Of a stretch of DNA of 64,000 bases, positions 32,946 to 44,559 are shown in pieces. The DNA is from Pomphorhynchus laevis (lineage: Eukaryota > Acanthocephala > Palaeacanthocephala > Echinorhynchida > Pomphorhynchidae): positions 124,001 through 188,000 of the forward strand of contig WNNJ02002991.1 of NCBI GenBank assembly GCA_012934845.2. The letters are read 5' to 3'. The number at the start of each line of letters is the position of its first letter. Position 1 is the stretch's first letter. The notes under the pieces were generated by a model. It ran no database searches and had not been told where the DNA came from. It worked only from the letters and a program-made list of their open reading frames with translations. Both the position numbers and the translations under genes were made by a program.

Positions 32946-35900
32946 ATGAAAGTTTTATATGCCTTGTTTTTATACCATTTGCAACAAATTTCTTTGGCCG
33001 AAATTCCAGCGAAACCATTAAATAACGAAAATGACTATGATATGTGTGAAAGCATAAGTTACCGACTTGCTGCACCTTTTAGCGGTATGATAATTATCTG
33101 TAAAACTGAATTTAAATTTTTGACAATTATTTAAATTTTAGAAAATGTATTAATTGACTTAATTAATGTATTAAGTTAGTAAATTCTAAAGTAAAGTTAG
33201 ATTCCGCCAGTGACTAGTGTGATGGTTTTTAATTTAACAGACAATTGATCAGAAGTTGAAGCAAACTTTAATTTAATCATATTTTTATTTTCTTGGTAAT
33301 TAAAAATTAAGCAAAAAATAATAAGATCAAATGACATTTTTATTAATTCATTCGTTTTAATCATTCGTGGATGAAGCAATATTTTAATAAAGCTTTAAGA
33401 ATAAGAACAGAGAATAAGATTCAAAGCAATATGAGAAAAAATTTTATACGAAACAATAGAGAAATGAAAATATTTTGATATACACTTAAATTCGAAATAA
33501 AGTAACTAAAAAAAAGTAAAAAAAATCTACTTTAAAATACTACGAAGCAATAATTTAAAAAAATTAAAAAATTAAAATAAAATTAAAATACTTTAAATGA
33601 ATTATAATTTGAATTATAATCAAATTAAGATTAGATAAATAAGAAGGCTAAAATTAAAATATTATAGGAAAATTTTATTAACATTTTTCAATTATATGAG
33701 TTTTACTGTAAAGTGTGGACTACAAAGAAAATTCATTAATTTTTATTAAAAGTCAAAAATGGCAACGAAATAAACGCATGGAGATTGATTGACAGTATCA
33801 TTACAACCAATGAAATGATTGTCTTACTTAATCGCGAAGCATACGGCGGGGCAATATGGAATTTACAGGTACGGCACATATCACACATTTTGAATTTCTT
33901 GTTCATTTATAGCCATTAAATTCGTCAAAATGGAATATTCACTTCACAGTAAATATATCTTCCGATATTAGCGATGGATCAACTATAGCATTTTGGTATA
34001 TAAAGGAACCTTTAATTGTCGGTTTGTATTTCTACTAATCTCGCAATACAATCTGGATCTCGCCAATAAAATGCTAAAAAGGAGAGCTGCTTAATTATCA
34101 TCACGTGGCCGCTGCTATCTGTAGTTGCTGCATAGAATATTACTGCTGCCAATACATTAATGTTAACATATTCATCAAAAACGACAATTAGCGGCGTTTT
34201 CAATATCGATCACAGAGTCTTTGACTATAAAATTATTATGTTTTAATTATTTTAAACTGTCACTTTTCGTATCAGATTTAAGAGATGGTTAATTGCCAGA
34301 ATAAATACTTTTCTTTCAGTCCACGCGTTTGCATATTTTGCGGTTGTCCTAGAATTATCAGAGAAAAGTGATTGATTCACAGCAAAGCCTAGATATACAG
34401 TATTAACGATGTGTGTTTTGCAAAAGCACATATTTGAGATTATAAATGTGTGTTTTAAAAAAAGCCTTGAAAGGCGAAACTAGTTAATAAATTCATTTTA
34501 TTTTTTTCAAACAGCCGGTTTATTTATTATATCTTATAATATATTATTATATTGTTATAATATATTATCAAATATATATTATTTTTATCAAATAAAGGAT
34601 AATTTTTCCTGCTTCTTTGTTCCTGTAATATATATAATATATGTTCCTGTATAATCATTCATACTGTAAGAAACACCGACAAATTATTTCTAAAATGTTT
34701 CGCCTATTGAGGCTTTGTCAATTAATCTAAAATACAGAAACATTAAAAATATTAAACTTTAATTACAAGTTAAATTCACAAAACTCGGACCGTAAGGCTC
34801 AATTAACATGCCAGTGATATTTATGATCCGCATTTATTCCTGTTTCTTTATCGGTCATTAGCTGTCCAATCCACATCTGTTCTCTTCTTTTCCTTTCGTT
34901 GAACTGCTTTTTAATATCTCTTCTGCGTTTGTTTAAACGTTTGTTTAAAGATAATCTGGATTCTCCAACATATTTAGCATTGCAATGCGCACATTCAGAG
35001 AGTTATACAATACCTTTGCTAGACAGTTGAAGAAATCGCGAATTTTATACTTTTATTTTGTTTTTTCTGCTGAGGTATGTTTTTCTGTCATTTGCTCACA
35101 GCATTTTGTACGTAGTCGCATTCATTTTCGTATTCATTTGTTATCATTGTGAATAATATTAGTTTTTAACCATGATGAAACGAGTTTACATTTGCATTTT
35201 ACATTTTCAAATATTATTTAATTACAAAAAAATATTATTTAACTAACAGTAGGCTTCTTGTTATGAGGAATTACAATGCCTACTAGATCGATTTACGATA
35301 GAATGCAAAACAGCATGAATGTTGGTTAGTACCTCCAAGACGGATTTTGTGTGCTCGTCACGGATTCGTGACGAACATGGCTTCGTCCAGGTTGTGGAAC
35401 TACGGATCAGTAAATTATTTACTGATTTTTAAATTATTTAGCAGTCTTATGTGATTGATATCTTTATCAAGACAGTGTTGTAATGTTCGTAAGCCAGTGT
35501 GATTTGGCATATGTATTGCTACTAACCGTTCAACGTCTCCTTTCTAGCTATATTCATTACCATTTTTTCGTTTAAATGGCATTTAAGCCATTTCTGATGT
35601 TCATCGTTTGTGCCGCATCTTTTCATAATCCTTGAAGCTTCATTCACTATCATATTCTTTTTTATAAGCATTGAGTAGCCACTCTTAGCATGTAATTACA
35701 TTTTAGGTTTTTTAGTTTTTCTGTACAGTGTTGTTTGAATTAAAGTATTTTTATCCCTATAAACTGAAACGTCAAGTAAAATCCGTTGGCACACTTTTAT
35801 CAATTGTAAACTTAAGACATCCGAAAGTGTTCAGGTTTTTTAAAAAAACTTGATACTTCTTGTTCTCCATGCTTCCACACCATAAATATGCCATCTACAT

Positions 35901-38900
35901 AGAGTTTATTTGCTTGTTGTTCAATGATTGTTGTTTCGTATTAATCAACATATAATATGGCATAAATAGGAGCGACTGGGATTTCCATCGCTGTGCCTAG
36001 TTTCTGGTGGAATTTCAATCCATTTAATGTAAATATGTTGTTTTATTGCACAACGTTTAACGCATCTTTTAAAAATTTTACTTTATAACTTGGTCATTTA
36101 GCCTGTATCATTGCGTTGTACACTGCATCAAACCCTTCAGAATCAGAAATGTTAGTATATAATCACTCAACGTCTTATGTTACACAAATATCGTCATGTT
36201 CTATTGATTATTTAAAAGTTGGTTGGTTTTGTAAGAAATCAAGTGAGCTTTTTATATTACTCTTAATGTTGTTTAGTAGCGGTTTGAGCAATTCATGCAC
36301 GAATCTTGATAACTTTTCAGTTGATGTTCCAACGTTGCTGGCAATTGGCCTTACTTTACATGGTCGAAACTCTTTGTTAATTTTGGGCAATTTAGAATTA
36401 GCCATCAAATCTTGAGCATCTGCTAAGTATGCTTGTATGCCTATGTAATAAATCTAATTCCTTTTGTGAATTCTTTTCGGCTTCGTCAGTCGCCGGTTCG
36501 TACCTGCCTTGGGACACCCAACAGTGTACTCGTAAATAAATCACTATGTTTTCCTCATGAAGAGGCATAAATACCAGGCAGCATTCTATATATCCTCATC
36601 GGACTAAGAAATAGAACCGAATTATTCTTGCATTATTCAAAGTCGCTATGTATGCTTAGTCATCCTATGTGTAACGACAAACTTCACAACGGTATACGCG
36701 TTTCGCTCTAACACAGCTCATCAGTACCGTGACTTTAATAATCCTCCATAGGCACCTTTGCACTTGCTAAAACTGTGTTTAAAGCTCGAAAAACAGAACT
36801 ACCCTTAATATGAATCATCAGAAATTTAGCATAAGCTTTGTACATGGCAGTGCGTATTGCGGTTTAATCATGCATCAGGCGCTAAATTCCTTTAAATAGA
36901 AATGCTGTTTTACATGGACACTTTAAAGTGTGCAAATATGTGAAATATAATTTGTTGTTACACCTGCCCTGGGACACACAATGGTGTACTCGTAAATAAA
37001 TTACTATGCTTTCCTGAATTATAATTACAGATAATATGCTAAGATAATTATCTTAGCAGTAACTAACTAAAGACCAGAGACAAATTGTTTATTTCGACAA
37101 CGTTTTGATCCTCACTTTAATCTTTACCAAGTCAAGTAATTGTAAGTAGTTATAACAAAAGGATTTTTTATTCTTTTATTATAACTACTTACAATTTTTT
37201 GACTTGGTAAAGATCCAAGTTAGTATTGAAATGCTGTCGAAATAAACAATTTGTCTCTGGTCTTTGGTTGGTTACTGTTACAATAATTTAGTATTTGAAA
37301 GTATTCTATATAAATCCCAGCTCGCAGCTATTGAATTCAGCTCTATTATATATATGATTGCATTAAAGATTCCGGATAACAACGGTCTAGGATTCTATTG
37401 GAATAAGGCAATACGTTGAAAGCTGATGTATATATAAAGCAAAATGATTGAAAATACATGCGTCGACGTTTGATTGTTATAATGTGCATTTTTCACATGT
37501 ATATACACCAAATCTATCCTGGCTAATCAATTCATAAATTTGCTGTAAGTAAACTATATTTCATCAGAGACCGGTTACAGCTCTACTTAGCATTTTGCAC
37601 ACGATATACCGGGTTTAATATATTTCCGAGTGTATCCTTGACTATATTGTGTCCCACAAAAGTCGAACAGCCAACTTTCCAAGAAAGAACATGATAGGCG
37701 ATCGCATTGGCATTTCTCTTTGGTGTCGATAACGTATTGAGTGGTAATTACATTTTGAAATTGTCGCTGATTGATAAGGAAACCAGACATTTTGAATAGA
37801 ATTGTGATCCACTTTAAATCACCCTCCATAAAGTCATATTTAGATTGTTATTTATTTGTAATTTACTTAATTATAGCGTTATATGATAATTAAGATTATA
37901 AATAATTAATGATTTTAAATAATCAATTTAGATCAGCTTTTAATCGGTTTCAAATTATAGATTTTAAATTAGTCTTTTGAAATAGTGATTTAAATTGTCC
38001 AGCTTATTTATTGATGATTTATTAACTGATTTAATAATAACTGATTAATCTTTATTTATATATTTGTTATTTTGTGCTAAATTAGTTCATTTTATAAAAG
38101 TTTATTAGTCTTTTGAAATAGTGATTTAAATTGTCCAGCTTATTTATTGATGATTTATTAACTGATTTAATAATAACTGATTAATCTTTATTTATATATT
38201 TGTTATTTTGTGCTAAATTAGTTCATTTTATAAAAGTTTATTAGTCTTTTGAAATAGTGATTTAAATTGTCCAGCTTATTTATTGATGATTTATTAACTG
38301 ATTTAATAATAACTGATTAATCTTTATTTATATATTTGTTATTTTGTGCTAAATTAGTTCATTTTATAAAAGTTTATTAGTCTTTTGAAATAGTGATTTA
38401 AATTGTCCAGCTTATTTATTGATGATTTATTAACTGATTTAATAATAACTGATTAATCTTTATTTATATATTTGTTATTTTGTGCTAAATTAGTTCATTT
38501 TATAAAAGTTTATTAGTCTTTTGAAATAGTGATTTAAATTGTCCAGCTTATTTATTGATGATTTATTAACTGATTTAATAATAACTGATTAATCTTTATT
38601 TATATATTTGTTATTTTGTGCTAAATTAGTTCATTTTATAAAAGTTTATTAGTCTTTTGAAATAGTGATTTAAATTGTCCAGCTTATTTATTGATGATTT
38701 ATTAACTGATTTAATAATAACTGATTAATCTTTATTTATATATTTGTTATTTTGTGCTAAATTAGTTCATTTTATAAAAGTTTATTAGTCTTTTGAAATA
38801 GTGATTTAAATTGTCCGGCTTATTTATTGATGATTTATTAACTGATTTAATAATAACTGATTAATCTTTATTTATATATTTGTTATTTTGTGCTAAATTA

Positions 38901-41900
38901 GTTCATTTTATAAAAGTTTATTAGTCTTTTGAAATAGTGATTTAAATTGTCCAGCTTATTTATTGATGATTTATTAACTGATTTAATAATAACTGATTAA
39001 TCTTTATTTATATATTTGTTATTTTGTGTTATTTTATGTAATATATTAAATAATATGGATATTGTTTAAATTCGACGCTTATCTGATTGCTGCTAACTTT
39101 TACAAGCTAAACATTTGCCGAATGCTAAAATGCCAAAGTCCTTCACTTATAAGCTTTTCGATAATCGCTGCATAGACTTTTGGTTTAAGCATAGACTTTA
39201 TATTGTTTAAGCAGACATGTTTAGGACCCATATACGGCTACAAAAACTATTTCAGAGGAGTTGGCATTATTATTTCTATTGATAAAACTAGGGTAATTAT
39301 TTTATCAAATAATTATTTGGTCCTTTTAGCACCTTTTTAACCTGAAATATATATATATTTGTAAAATTGAAGTAAGAATTGATGTGTCTCACGTGTTTTA
39401 ATTCCTGACTTGTTGAGACCAGTAATTAGTCCAATCAAATCAAATCAGCTAAGTCTACATATTTAATATAATTATAAAATAAACAAAACATAATAATGCT
39501 AAATCAAAATTTAATAATTAAATAATAAAATTAATAATTGTTATAAGATTTTTTATAACTTATATCATTTAAGTATTTTATTCATATAAACGGAAAGGGG
39601 TTTTAATGTACATTTAAACGCACTACATATGAACCTAGGTTTTATTGGATTTTTATGTAATTTTGGATTCCAATATAATATAGGTATAGTTTTATTATCT
39701 GATTCAACCTTTATACCCTTTTTATCCATTATAGAACAGTGACTTGTAATAATTGTTTCTAAACTCAACTCACTACGTTCATATGTTGGATTTACATTTA
39801 AATCATTAGAATTAACCTCTTTCATTAGTATATCATAACAAAGCTTTTTGCATATGAAGACAAAGTTATTACTAGCTTTATTTAAATAATAAAATTAATA
39901 ATTGTCTTTAGATTTTCTATAATTTAAATCAAGTTTAAATATAAAATTGAAATTTAAAATAAACGTCATTTTTATGAATTGACTAATAAATAACAGACGT
40001 TGTATCAGAATAAGAATTAGAGGTCATCAGGAGGAACTGCTATGCTATCAGGTTTCGGCATCTAACTCCTCTATCCAACATAGGTGAGCTGAATAAATCA
40101 AATCAGCTGAGTCTACGTATTTAATATAATTATAAAATAAACAAAACGTAATAATGCTAAATCAAAATTTAATAATTAAATAATAAAATTAATAATTGTT
40201 TTAAGATTTTTATAATTTAAATCAAGTTAAAATAAAAAATTGAAATTTAAAATAAACTTCATTTTTAATAAATAATAAATCTCTAATAAATAACTAATAA
40301 ATAACAGACGTTGTATCAGAATAAGGATTAGAGGTTAACTTAACATTTTTTTATAAGTTGGATCAACTTATAATTTTGCTCCATTAATTTATTGTATGCA
40401 AAAACAAGGGTTATCAAACCACGGCTTATAAGCTTGGTGTCAGTCTGACAATACATTAATTCTATGCATTTTCTGATACCCATATAGTTCATTGCAAGTT
40501 ATTTATGAGTCTACAAAAGACTGCTAAAGTCTTTCGAGTCTACTTAACAGTTTGTTAAAGATTAAATATTTGTTTATTTTAGCAGAATGGCACATTAAGA
40601 TATACATTATATAGGGTGAAGGTAAGGAGATCAGCGAGATATTGATCCATTAAAGATTGATCGGAAACATTTGATCAAATAAAGTAAAAACCATAATTCT
40701 TAAGCTCCCCTTTCCCATTGAGATATAATCAATGCCAACGTGTTGGTTTAAGGGAGCTTCCTTGCTACTTTTCGATGGTAAAATAGCAAGTTTTTAAATT
40801 CTTTTTACATGGTTTAATTATTATATTTTGAAACGGATTAATTTTCTCAGATTTGATTTTTTCTAGAACAATTTTCTGGTGTATAGATTTTCAACAGATA
40901 AATTACAATGAAATTAAATAATAGCTAATTTTATTTAATATTATATTATATTTATTGATTTAATTTAGTGATGTAATTTTAATTATAAAATTATATGTTT
41001 ATAGATCTTTCTTAGTTCAATCAAGTCTTTTGTTTTTTAAGAGTGACACTGCCAGCAGTATCAATTTGGATGTAATTTCCAATAATGGATCAAAATGTTA
41101 TTCTAAATACAAACATGCGTCAAAAAAATCCAGATGTTCATTAGACTTCAATTCGCAGGATGATTTCTATAAATTGGATGTTTACATTTATTTCAATAAT
41201 TCATTTCTTACCGTAAGTCATAATATTGTGACATCTTGGCAGTTTATGCTTATGAAATACATTTTACTTAAAATAAATTAAGATAATTAGATTAAAATAG
41301 ATTTAATAGATTAAATAATAGATTAAAATAAATTTAAGTAAATACTAAGCGATTGCATTTGCTAGAAAGATTCTAAATTACCGATAACTCCTCTATAAAG
41401 AATCATTTTACTTACTCTACCATTGTGTATATTGTGAATCAATTCATATGGAACTTATTAAATGGCAAATGGCTAGTTGAGTTGCTAGTTTACTGTATTT
41501 GGAAATTATTTTGTTATTTAGCCAAAAGTGTTTGCAATACCAACTTGCGTTTTAGGTATCATTGACATCTCCTCATTCAAATTCGATTACTAGTTGCTGC
41601 AGTAATTTGTCGATTGGCATATCTAACGGTTATATTGGTTTTACCACTGCGAAATTTGAAAAAAATAATGGTTATATATTATAGTTTACTTATTAATTTC
41701 AATCTTTGTTTAAAGGTATTTTGGCGTTGACAGAATTCACTATATTATCTTCACCATCGATGTCACCAATCGGTATGTGATGTTTGATACTCTTTAATTA
41801 CTTAATATCTTACGATCTTCAGAAAATAAACACATAACAATGTTTTAATTTCTTACATGAAGATCTTACTGACAAGAAACGATCTCGCAAAATGATCTAG

Positions 41901-44053
41901 ATTCTGTTTTTATCGTAGAAATAAGAAAATATTTATTATATATAAAGATTTATAATATACATCATTAATTTATTATATACATAAATTAATACGTCTGGTT
42001 TGCTCTGCTCTACTATTTTCTTACTTGTAGAGAATAGTCTTCAAATGACCCAGAGTCATAGTTCCACAGATATCTTAACTATATAAATATATATAGATAA
42101 TTAAGGTATCTGTAAAACTACACCTTTGGGTCATTTGAAGACTTCTTTATAAGTTAACAAATAGTAAAACACAATAAACCAGACGTATTAGTTAATTTAT
42201 ATCAAACATTTCGAGCTCTCGCACTTTAATGCAAACAGTCGCACACAACAGTTGCAAAATCGATTATGCGTGACTGTTTGCAATGAAGAGCGAGAGCTAG
42301 AAATGTTTGTTATAAATAAACTAATACGCCTGGTTTGCTATGTTCTACTATTTGCTAACTTATATATAATCAGTGATAATTTCTGATTTAAATATAAGAT
42401 TACAATAGATATTTTACATATATAATATGTAAATATATTATTTATGTAATATATAAATATATTATTTATTAAAATAATATATTATTAATATATTAATAAT
42501 TTAATATATTATTTAATTATTATTAAATTATTTGTACTAGAAGGGATTTGATTGAGTAGGCACTCTATTGAAATATGTATTACCTCTCGAAAAATCTCGT
42601 TAGATTTGGATATTTAGTAAATTAACCGAAACGGAATAAAAAATTGCAAGGATGTGACAATATTTCTGCACAGGTTCATTATGATAACGATTTCCAACGG
42701 GCCGGTGTACTATATGAAGAATGAAAATATAGACTTAATAAAATATAAATCTTGAAACAGCAATATAGTTACGGAAGTGCATTTTACCGTGATGGAACGA
42801 TGACAAATTCTTTTTCAAAATTGCTGCAAATAAATTGATACATTAATCTAAGTCTTGTCTATCGCTCGTCCCCTCAACCGTGCCTAGAACGCAACTAGCG
42901 TTACCGCGTTGGATGGCAACGCTCAACCTCAGCAGCAGGAAATCCGTGGACCGCCGCATTCCTGTCACTGCTGCTATCCGCCGACCTACTTCGTGCATTA
43001 GGCCTTCCTCCTCTGGGCCCAACACACCAAGCGTTTCCACGGCGACCGGCACAAAATTGTAGATCGGTGTCAGGAAGGTGTATTTGATGTTTCTTGTCCT
43101 ATGCTCCCCTGGCTACCGCGCTATGTGCGGTCACAGCTGTATTTAGATGACTCGGTGCCTAGGTGTCTGGACAAGTGAAGTCCCAAGCCAAACACCTCCC
43201 ACTAAATAATAATTTACTCTTTATAAATTGGCTGTATCAGAAATGCCTTATTGATAGTCGGTAAGTTTCAAAACGTGAATCACCCGTAATGATTCGATTA
43301 TATATAAATATATATATATATCTACATAGTGTGAAAAATTACTTGAAACTTAGCAATTTGTTAGATTGATTCATTTGTTCGTTTGATTATTTAGAAGTTT
43401 TCGATTTTCTAATAGCTTTTGATCATTTAGAGGCTTTTGATCCTTTGCAAACTTTTGATTTAAAGAATCTAGGTGCAATTCACTATTTAAATAATAGGAG
43501 ATTATTTTTCAATTAACATAAAAGCAGAGTTAGTGAACAAATAGATTAATGTTTTAAGTATATCTACATAAGTTATTTTTATTAGTGGAGAATGAAATAC
43601 CAAATTTTTGTATTCTCTCCAATAATAAAAAACAGAAATCATTGAGTGAACAGTTAATTTATAATCTACATAAGTATAAGCTAATAAATAATGTGTTTCT
43701 CATATACGCAGTTTATTTCAGTTCCGTTTTATTCAAACTTATTTGAAGATACGCCGATGGTCTAATTTTATTCAAACTAATTTAAAAATATGCCGACAAT
43801 TCTTGTCTGATTATTTAAATAATTAGCGATGATGATTCAATAATAAGCCAATTTTAGATTGTAGATTAACTTACTTGACAAATATTTGTCAGTATCAAAC
43901 TATTAATTAATTTCGCAGTAACCTGTACTAAAATTGTTTTTCCTAGATGAAAGTTTTAACAGAGCAATTCCAATTTTACTATTAACAATCTGTATATATG
44001 GGTTATACAAGGCAACGCAAACGGTCAATGTAAGTAAGATGAAAATCGAATAA
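32946..44053 (+). CDS. ERGIC-53/VIP36-like L-type lectin, divergent (8 exons, 279 aa)
   Basis: Type I membrane protein of the LMAN family, cargo receptors that carry glycoproteins between ER and Golgi. Exons: 32946-33084, 33753-33868, 33913-34021, 41016-41216, 41522-41555, 41594-41670, 41716-41772, 43947-44053; all phases agree. Signal peptide MKVLYALFLYHLQQISLA; lectin segments LNREAYGGAIWNL, KWNIHFTVNI, DGSTIAFWYIKE, LLFFKSDTASSINLDVISNN, YIYFNNSFLTV, IGISNGYIGFTTAKFE, LALTEFTIL; membrane helix AIPILLLTICIYGLY; cytoplasmic end KMKIE, a KxKxx retrieval signal. The usual calcium and mannose ligands (FDSFDND, YDH) are replaced by FKSDTAS and YSKYKH. The exon 4 donor could instead be gtaagt at 41213, but only 41217 keeps the lectin frame. 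The 7-kb intron 3 is full of repeats. An aataaa lies at 44162. Confidence 0.82.
34012..34203 (-). other. Exon-like antisense open frame overlapping lectin exon 3
   Basis: A 63-codon frame (KTPLIVVFDEYVNINVLAAV, IFYAATTDSSGHVM, YWRDPDCIARL) with balanced composition in an AT-rich intron. It starts PLIV like the end of lectin exon 3 (KEPLIV), because TAATTGTCG at 34013-34021 is repeated inverted at 34182-34190. It could be an inverted piece of old exon, an exon of an unseen minus-strand gene, or chance. Confidence 0.25.
34204..34689. other. Intron sequence; possible PLE 3' flank
   Basis: 34447-34480 (agccttgaaaggcgaaacta) resembles, inverted, the sequence at 34690-34720 (aaagcctcaataggcgaaac on the minus strand). 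These may be remnants of PLE ends. No coding. Confidence 0.35.
34690..36480 (-). mobile_element. Penelope-like element with RT and GIY-YIG endonuclease (decayed)
   Basis: On the minus strand the RT begins near 36415 (MANSKLPKINKEFRPCKVRP, IASNVGTSTEKLSRFVHELL, KPLLNNIKSN), then LYTNIS-EGFDAVYNAM, FHQKLGTAME-PVAPIYA, NKLYVDGIFMVWKHGEQEV (YVDD-like site). A GIY-YIG type endonuclease follows at about 35050-34798: CANCNAKYVGESRLSLNKRL, NKRRRDIKKQFNERK, MTDKETGINADHKYHWHVN. RT plus GIY-YIG nuclease is the hallmark of canonical Penelope elements. It is degraded, with several frame breaks. Its 5' side joins the pseudo-LTR at 36490-37020 in the expected orientation. Confidence 0.85.
36490..37020 (-). 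mobile_element. PLE pseudo-LTR with hammerhead ribozyme
   Basis: Just over one unit of the repeat also seen at 16786-18325 and 45122-45560: it starts and ends with cacctgccctgggacac and aaataaatcactatg-like blocks about 470 bp apart, suggesting a tandem arrangement. It lies directly 5' of the PLE coding region, and its ribozyme is on the same strand as the RT, as in known PLEs. Confidence 0.8.
36685..36731 (-). ncRNA. Hammerhead ribozyme (best-preserved copy)
   Basis: Minus strand: ACGGTA, CTGATGAG, stem II (GCT-loop-AGC), CGAAA, CGCG, TA, TACCGT. Stem I is 6 perfect pairs (ACGGUA with UACCGU). The catalytic CUGAUGA and GAAA are complete. The cleavage triplet is GUA, allowed by the NUH rule. 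The very short stem III is typical of PLE and satellite hammerheads, which often cleave as dimers. Confidence 0.8.
37050..37282. repeat. Fold-back (MITE-like) element
   Basis: Arms from agtaactaactaaagaccag (left) to ctggtctttggttggttact (right), about 95 bp each and about 90% alike, with a center ttgtaagtagttataac / gttataactacttacaa. The center resembles that of the palindrome at 58725-58946. Confidence 0.85.
37587..37829 (-). CDS. Possible small cysteine-rich protein (uncertain)
   Basis: 80-codon frame inside lectin intron 3, antisense. It starts MEGDLKWITILFKMSGFL and ends in a Cys-rich stretch, KCQCDRLSCSF ... FDFCGTQ ... GISCAKC (seven cysteines). Composition is unlike the AT-driven ORFs around it. 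No signal peptide unless an upstream exon supplies it; no family recognised. It could be a gene, an exon, or part of a mobile element. Confidence 0.3.
   Translation of the reverse strand: MEGDLKWITILFKMSGFLINQRQFQNVITTQYVIDTKEKCQCDRLSCSFLESWLFDFCGTQYSQGYTRKYIKPGISCAKC
37971..39028. repeat. Satellite-like tandem array: 136-bp unit, 7.8 copies
   Basis: Units start at 37971, 38107, 38243, 38379, 38515, 38651, 38787 and 38923; the last ends after 106 bp. Units begin agtcttttgaaatagtgatt. From the second unit on they are essentially identical; the one difference I see is ccggct for ccagct at about 38817. Such uniformity means recent amplification or gene conversion. It lies in lectin intron 3. 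Confidence 0.97.
39029..39420. other. Intron sequence, no feature seen
   Basis: AT-rich, no repeat or ORF recognised. Confidence 0.35.
39421..40350 (-). repeat. Dispersed repeat family R1, three partial inverted copies
   Basis: Copies at about 39430-39560, 39880-40115 and 40100-40345, inverted relative to those at 46890-47290 and 47500-47885. Markers: atcaaatcagctgagtctac, atgctaaatcaaaatttaat, gaggaactgctatgctatca (the last with ggtttcgg). No protein. Non-autonomous element of unknown class. Confidence 0.7.
39565..39860 (-). mobile_element. PLE-type RT fragment (fingers) of a second lineage
   Basis: 86 codons: TIPILYWNPKLHKNPIKPRF, ICSAFKCTLKPLSVYMNKIL. The ILYWxPKLHKNPxKxRFI and CTxKPLS motifs are typical of the RT finger region in PLE relatives lacking the canonical sequence seen at 36.4 kb. 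It sits inside a block of R1 repeats. Fragment only. Confidence 0.7.
40351..41015. other. End of lectin intron 3, no feature seen
   Basis: AT-rich. No ORF or repeat recognised; the acceptor ttcttag for exon 4 ends at 41015. Confidence 0.4.
41985..42362. repeat. Two adjacent fold-back elements plus a third arm copy
   Basis: 41985-42196: arms attaatacgtctggtttgct / aaaccagacgtattagttaat with inner arms tcaaatgacccagag / tttgggtcatttga. 42204-42311: arms aaacatttcgagctctcgc / gcgagagctagaaatgttt with caaacagtcgcac / gtgactgtttgc. 42312-42362 repeats the outer arm of the first (taatacgcctggtttgct). Together they look like one fold-back inserted inside another copy. In lectin intron 7. Confidence 0.85.
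42840..43205 (-). mobile_element. RLE-type LINE, 3' fragment
   Basis: Minus strand: GRCLAWDFTCPDT and PSHLNTAVTAHSAVARGA (about 43200-43090), then in another frame FVPVAVETLGVLGPEEEGLM, HEVGRRIAAVTGMRRSTDFL, LRLSVAIQRGNASCVLGTV (43052-42843). It matches the C-terminus of the longer copy at 48436-50705. Much more GC-rich than the surroundings. 5'-truncated and frame-shifted. In lectin intron 7, antisense to the gene. Confidence 0.8.
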
Positions 44054-44559
44054 CAGAATTGTTAGATCGTTGAATCGCTACATTACTGTAATTTTCTTAT
44101 TGTTACTTCGTTATTCGATCTGTTCAAGCCGATGATTGTTTACTTTTTTTATTTATTTCCAAATAAACCACCACTTTTTATTTTATATCAAGAATATTTC
44201 GCACATAAATAATTTGTTCTTAATATGAACGATTTTTAAACCAAGCGAAATCGACTTACCAATTGCTTTTTAAATTGTAACCTGGAAAATACAATATATC
44301 GTCATTAGTAAATAAGCTCGAATTCTGTAATTTTAGCATTAATCTATGAGTTAATATCGTTTTAATTTTTTCAATAATATATTTCTGTAAAATTAATCAC
44401 ATATTAAAGAATTGTCTTCTAAATTAAAATATTTGAATCACCTCGTTTAATTTTAATTGTTAATTAAAACGAAGATATTTTTAATAAGGACCACGACAAG
44501 TTGTAGACAAATCTGAAACAGCTTTATCAGAATTCTCTCAGTTAGAGATAAATGATCGA
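44054..44559. other. 3' flank of the lectin gene
   Basis: Contains a polyadenylation-like aataaa at 44162-44167, about 110 bp past the stop. No other feature. Confidence 0.4.
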
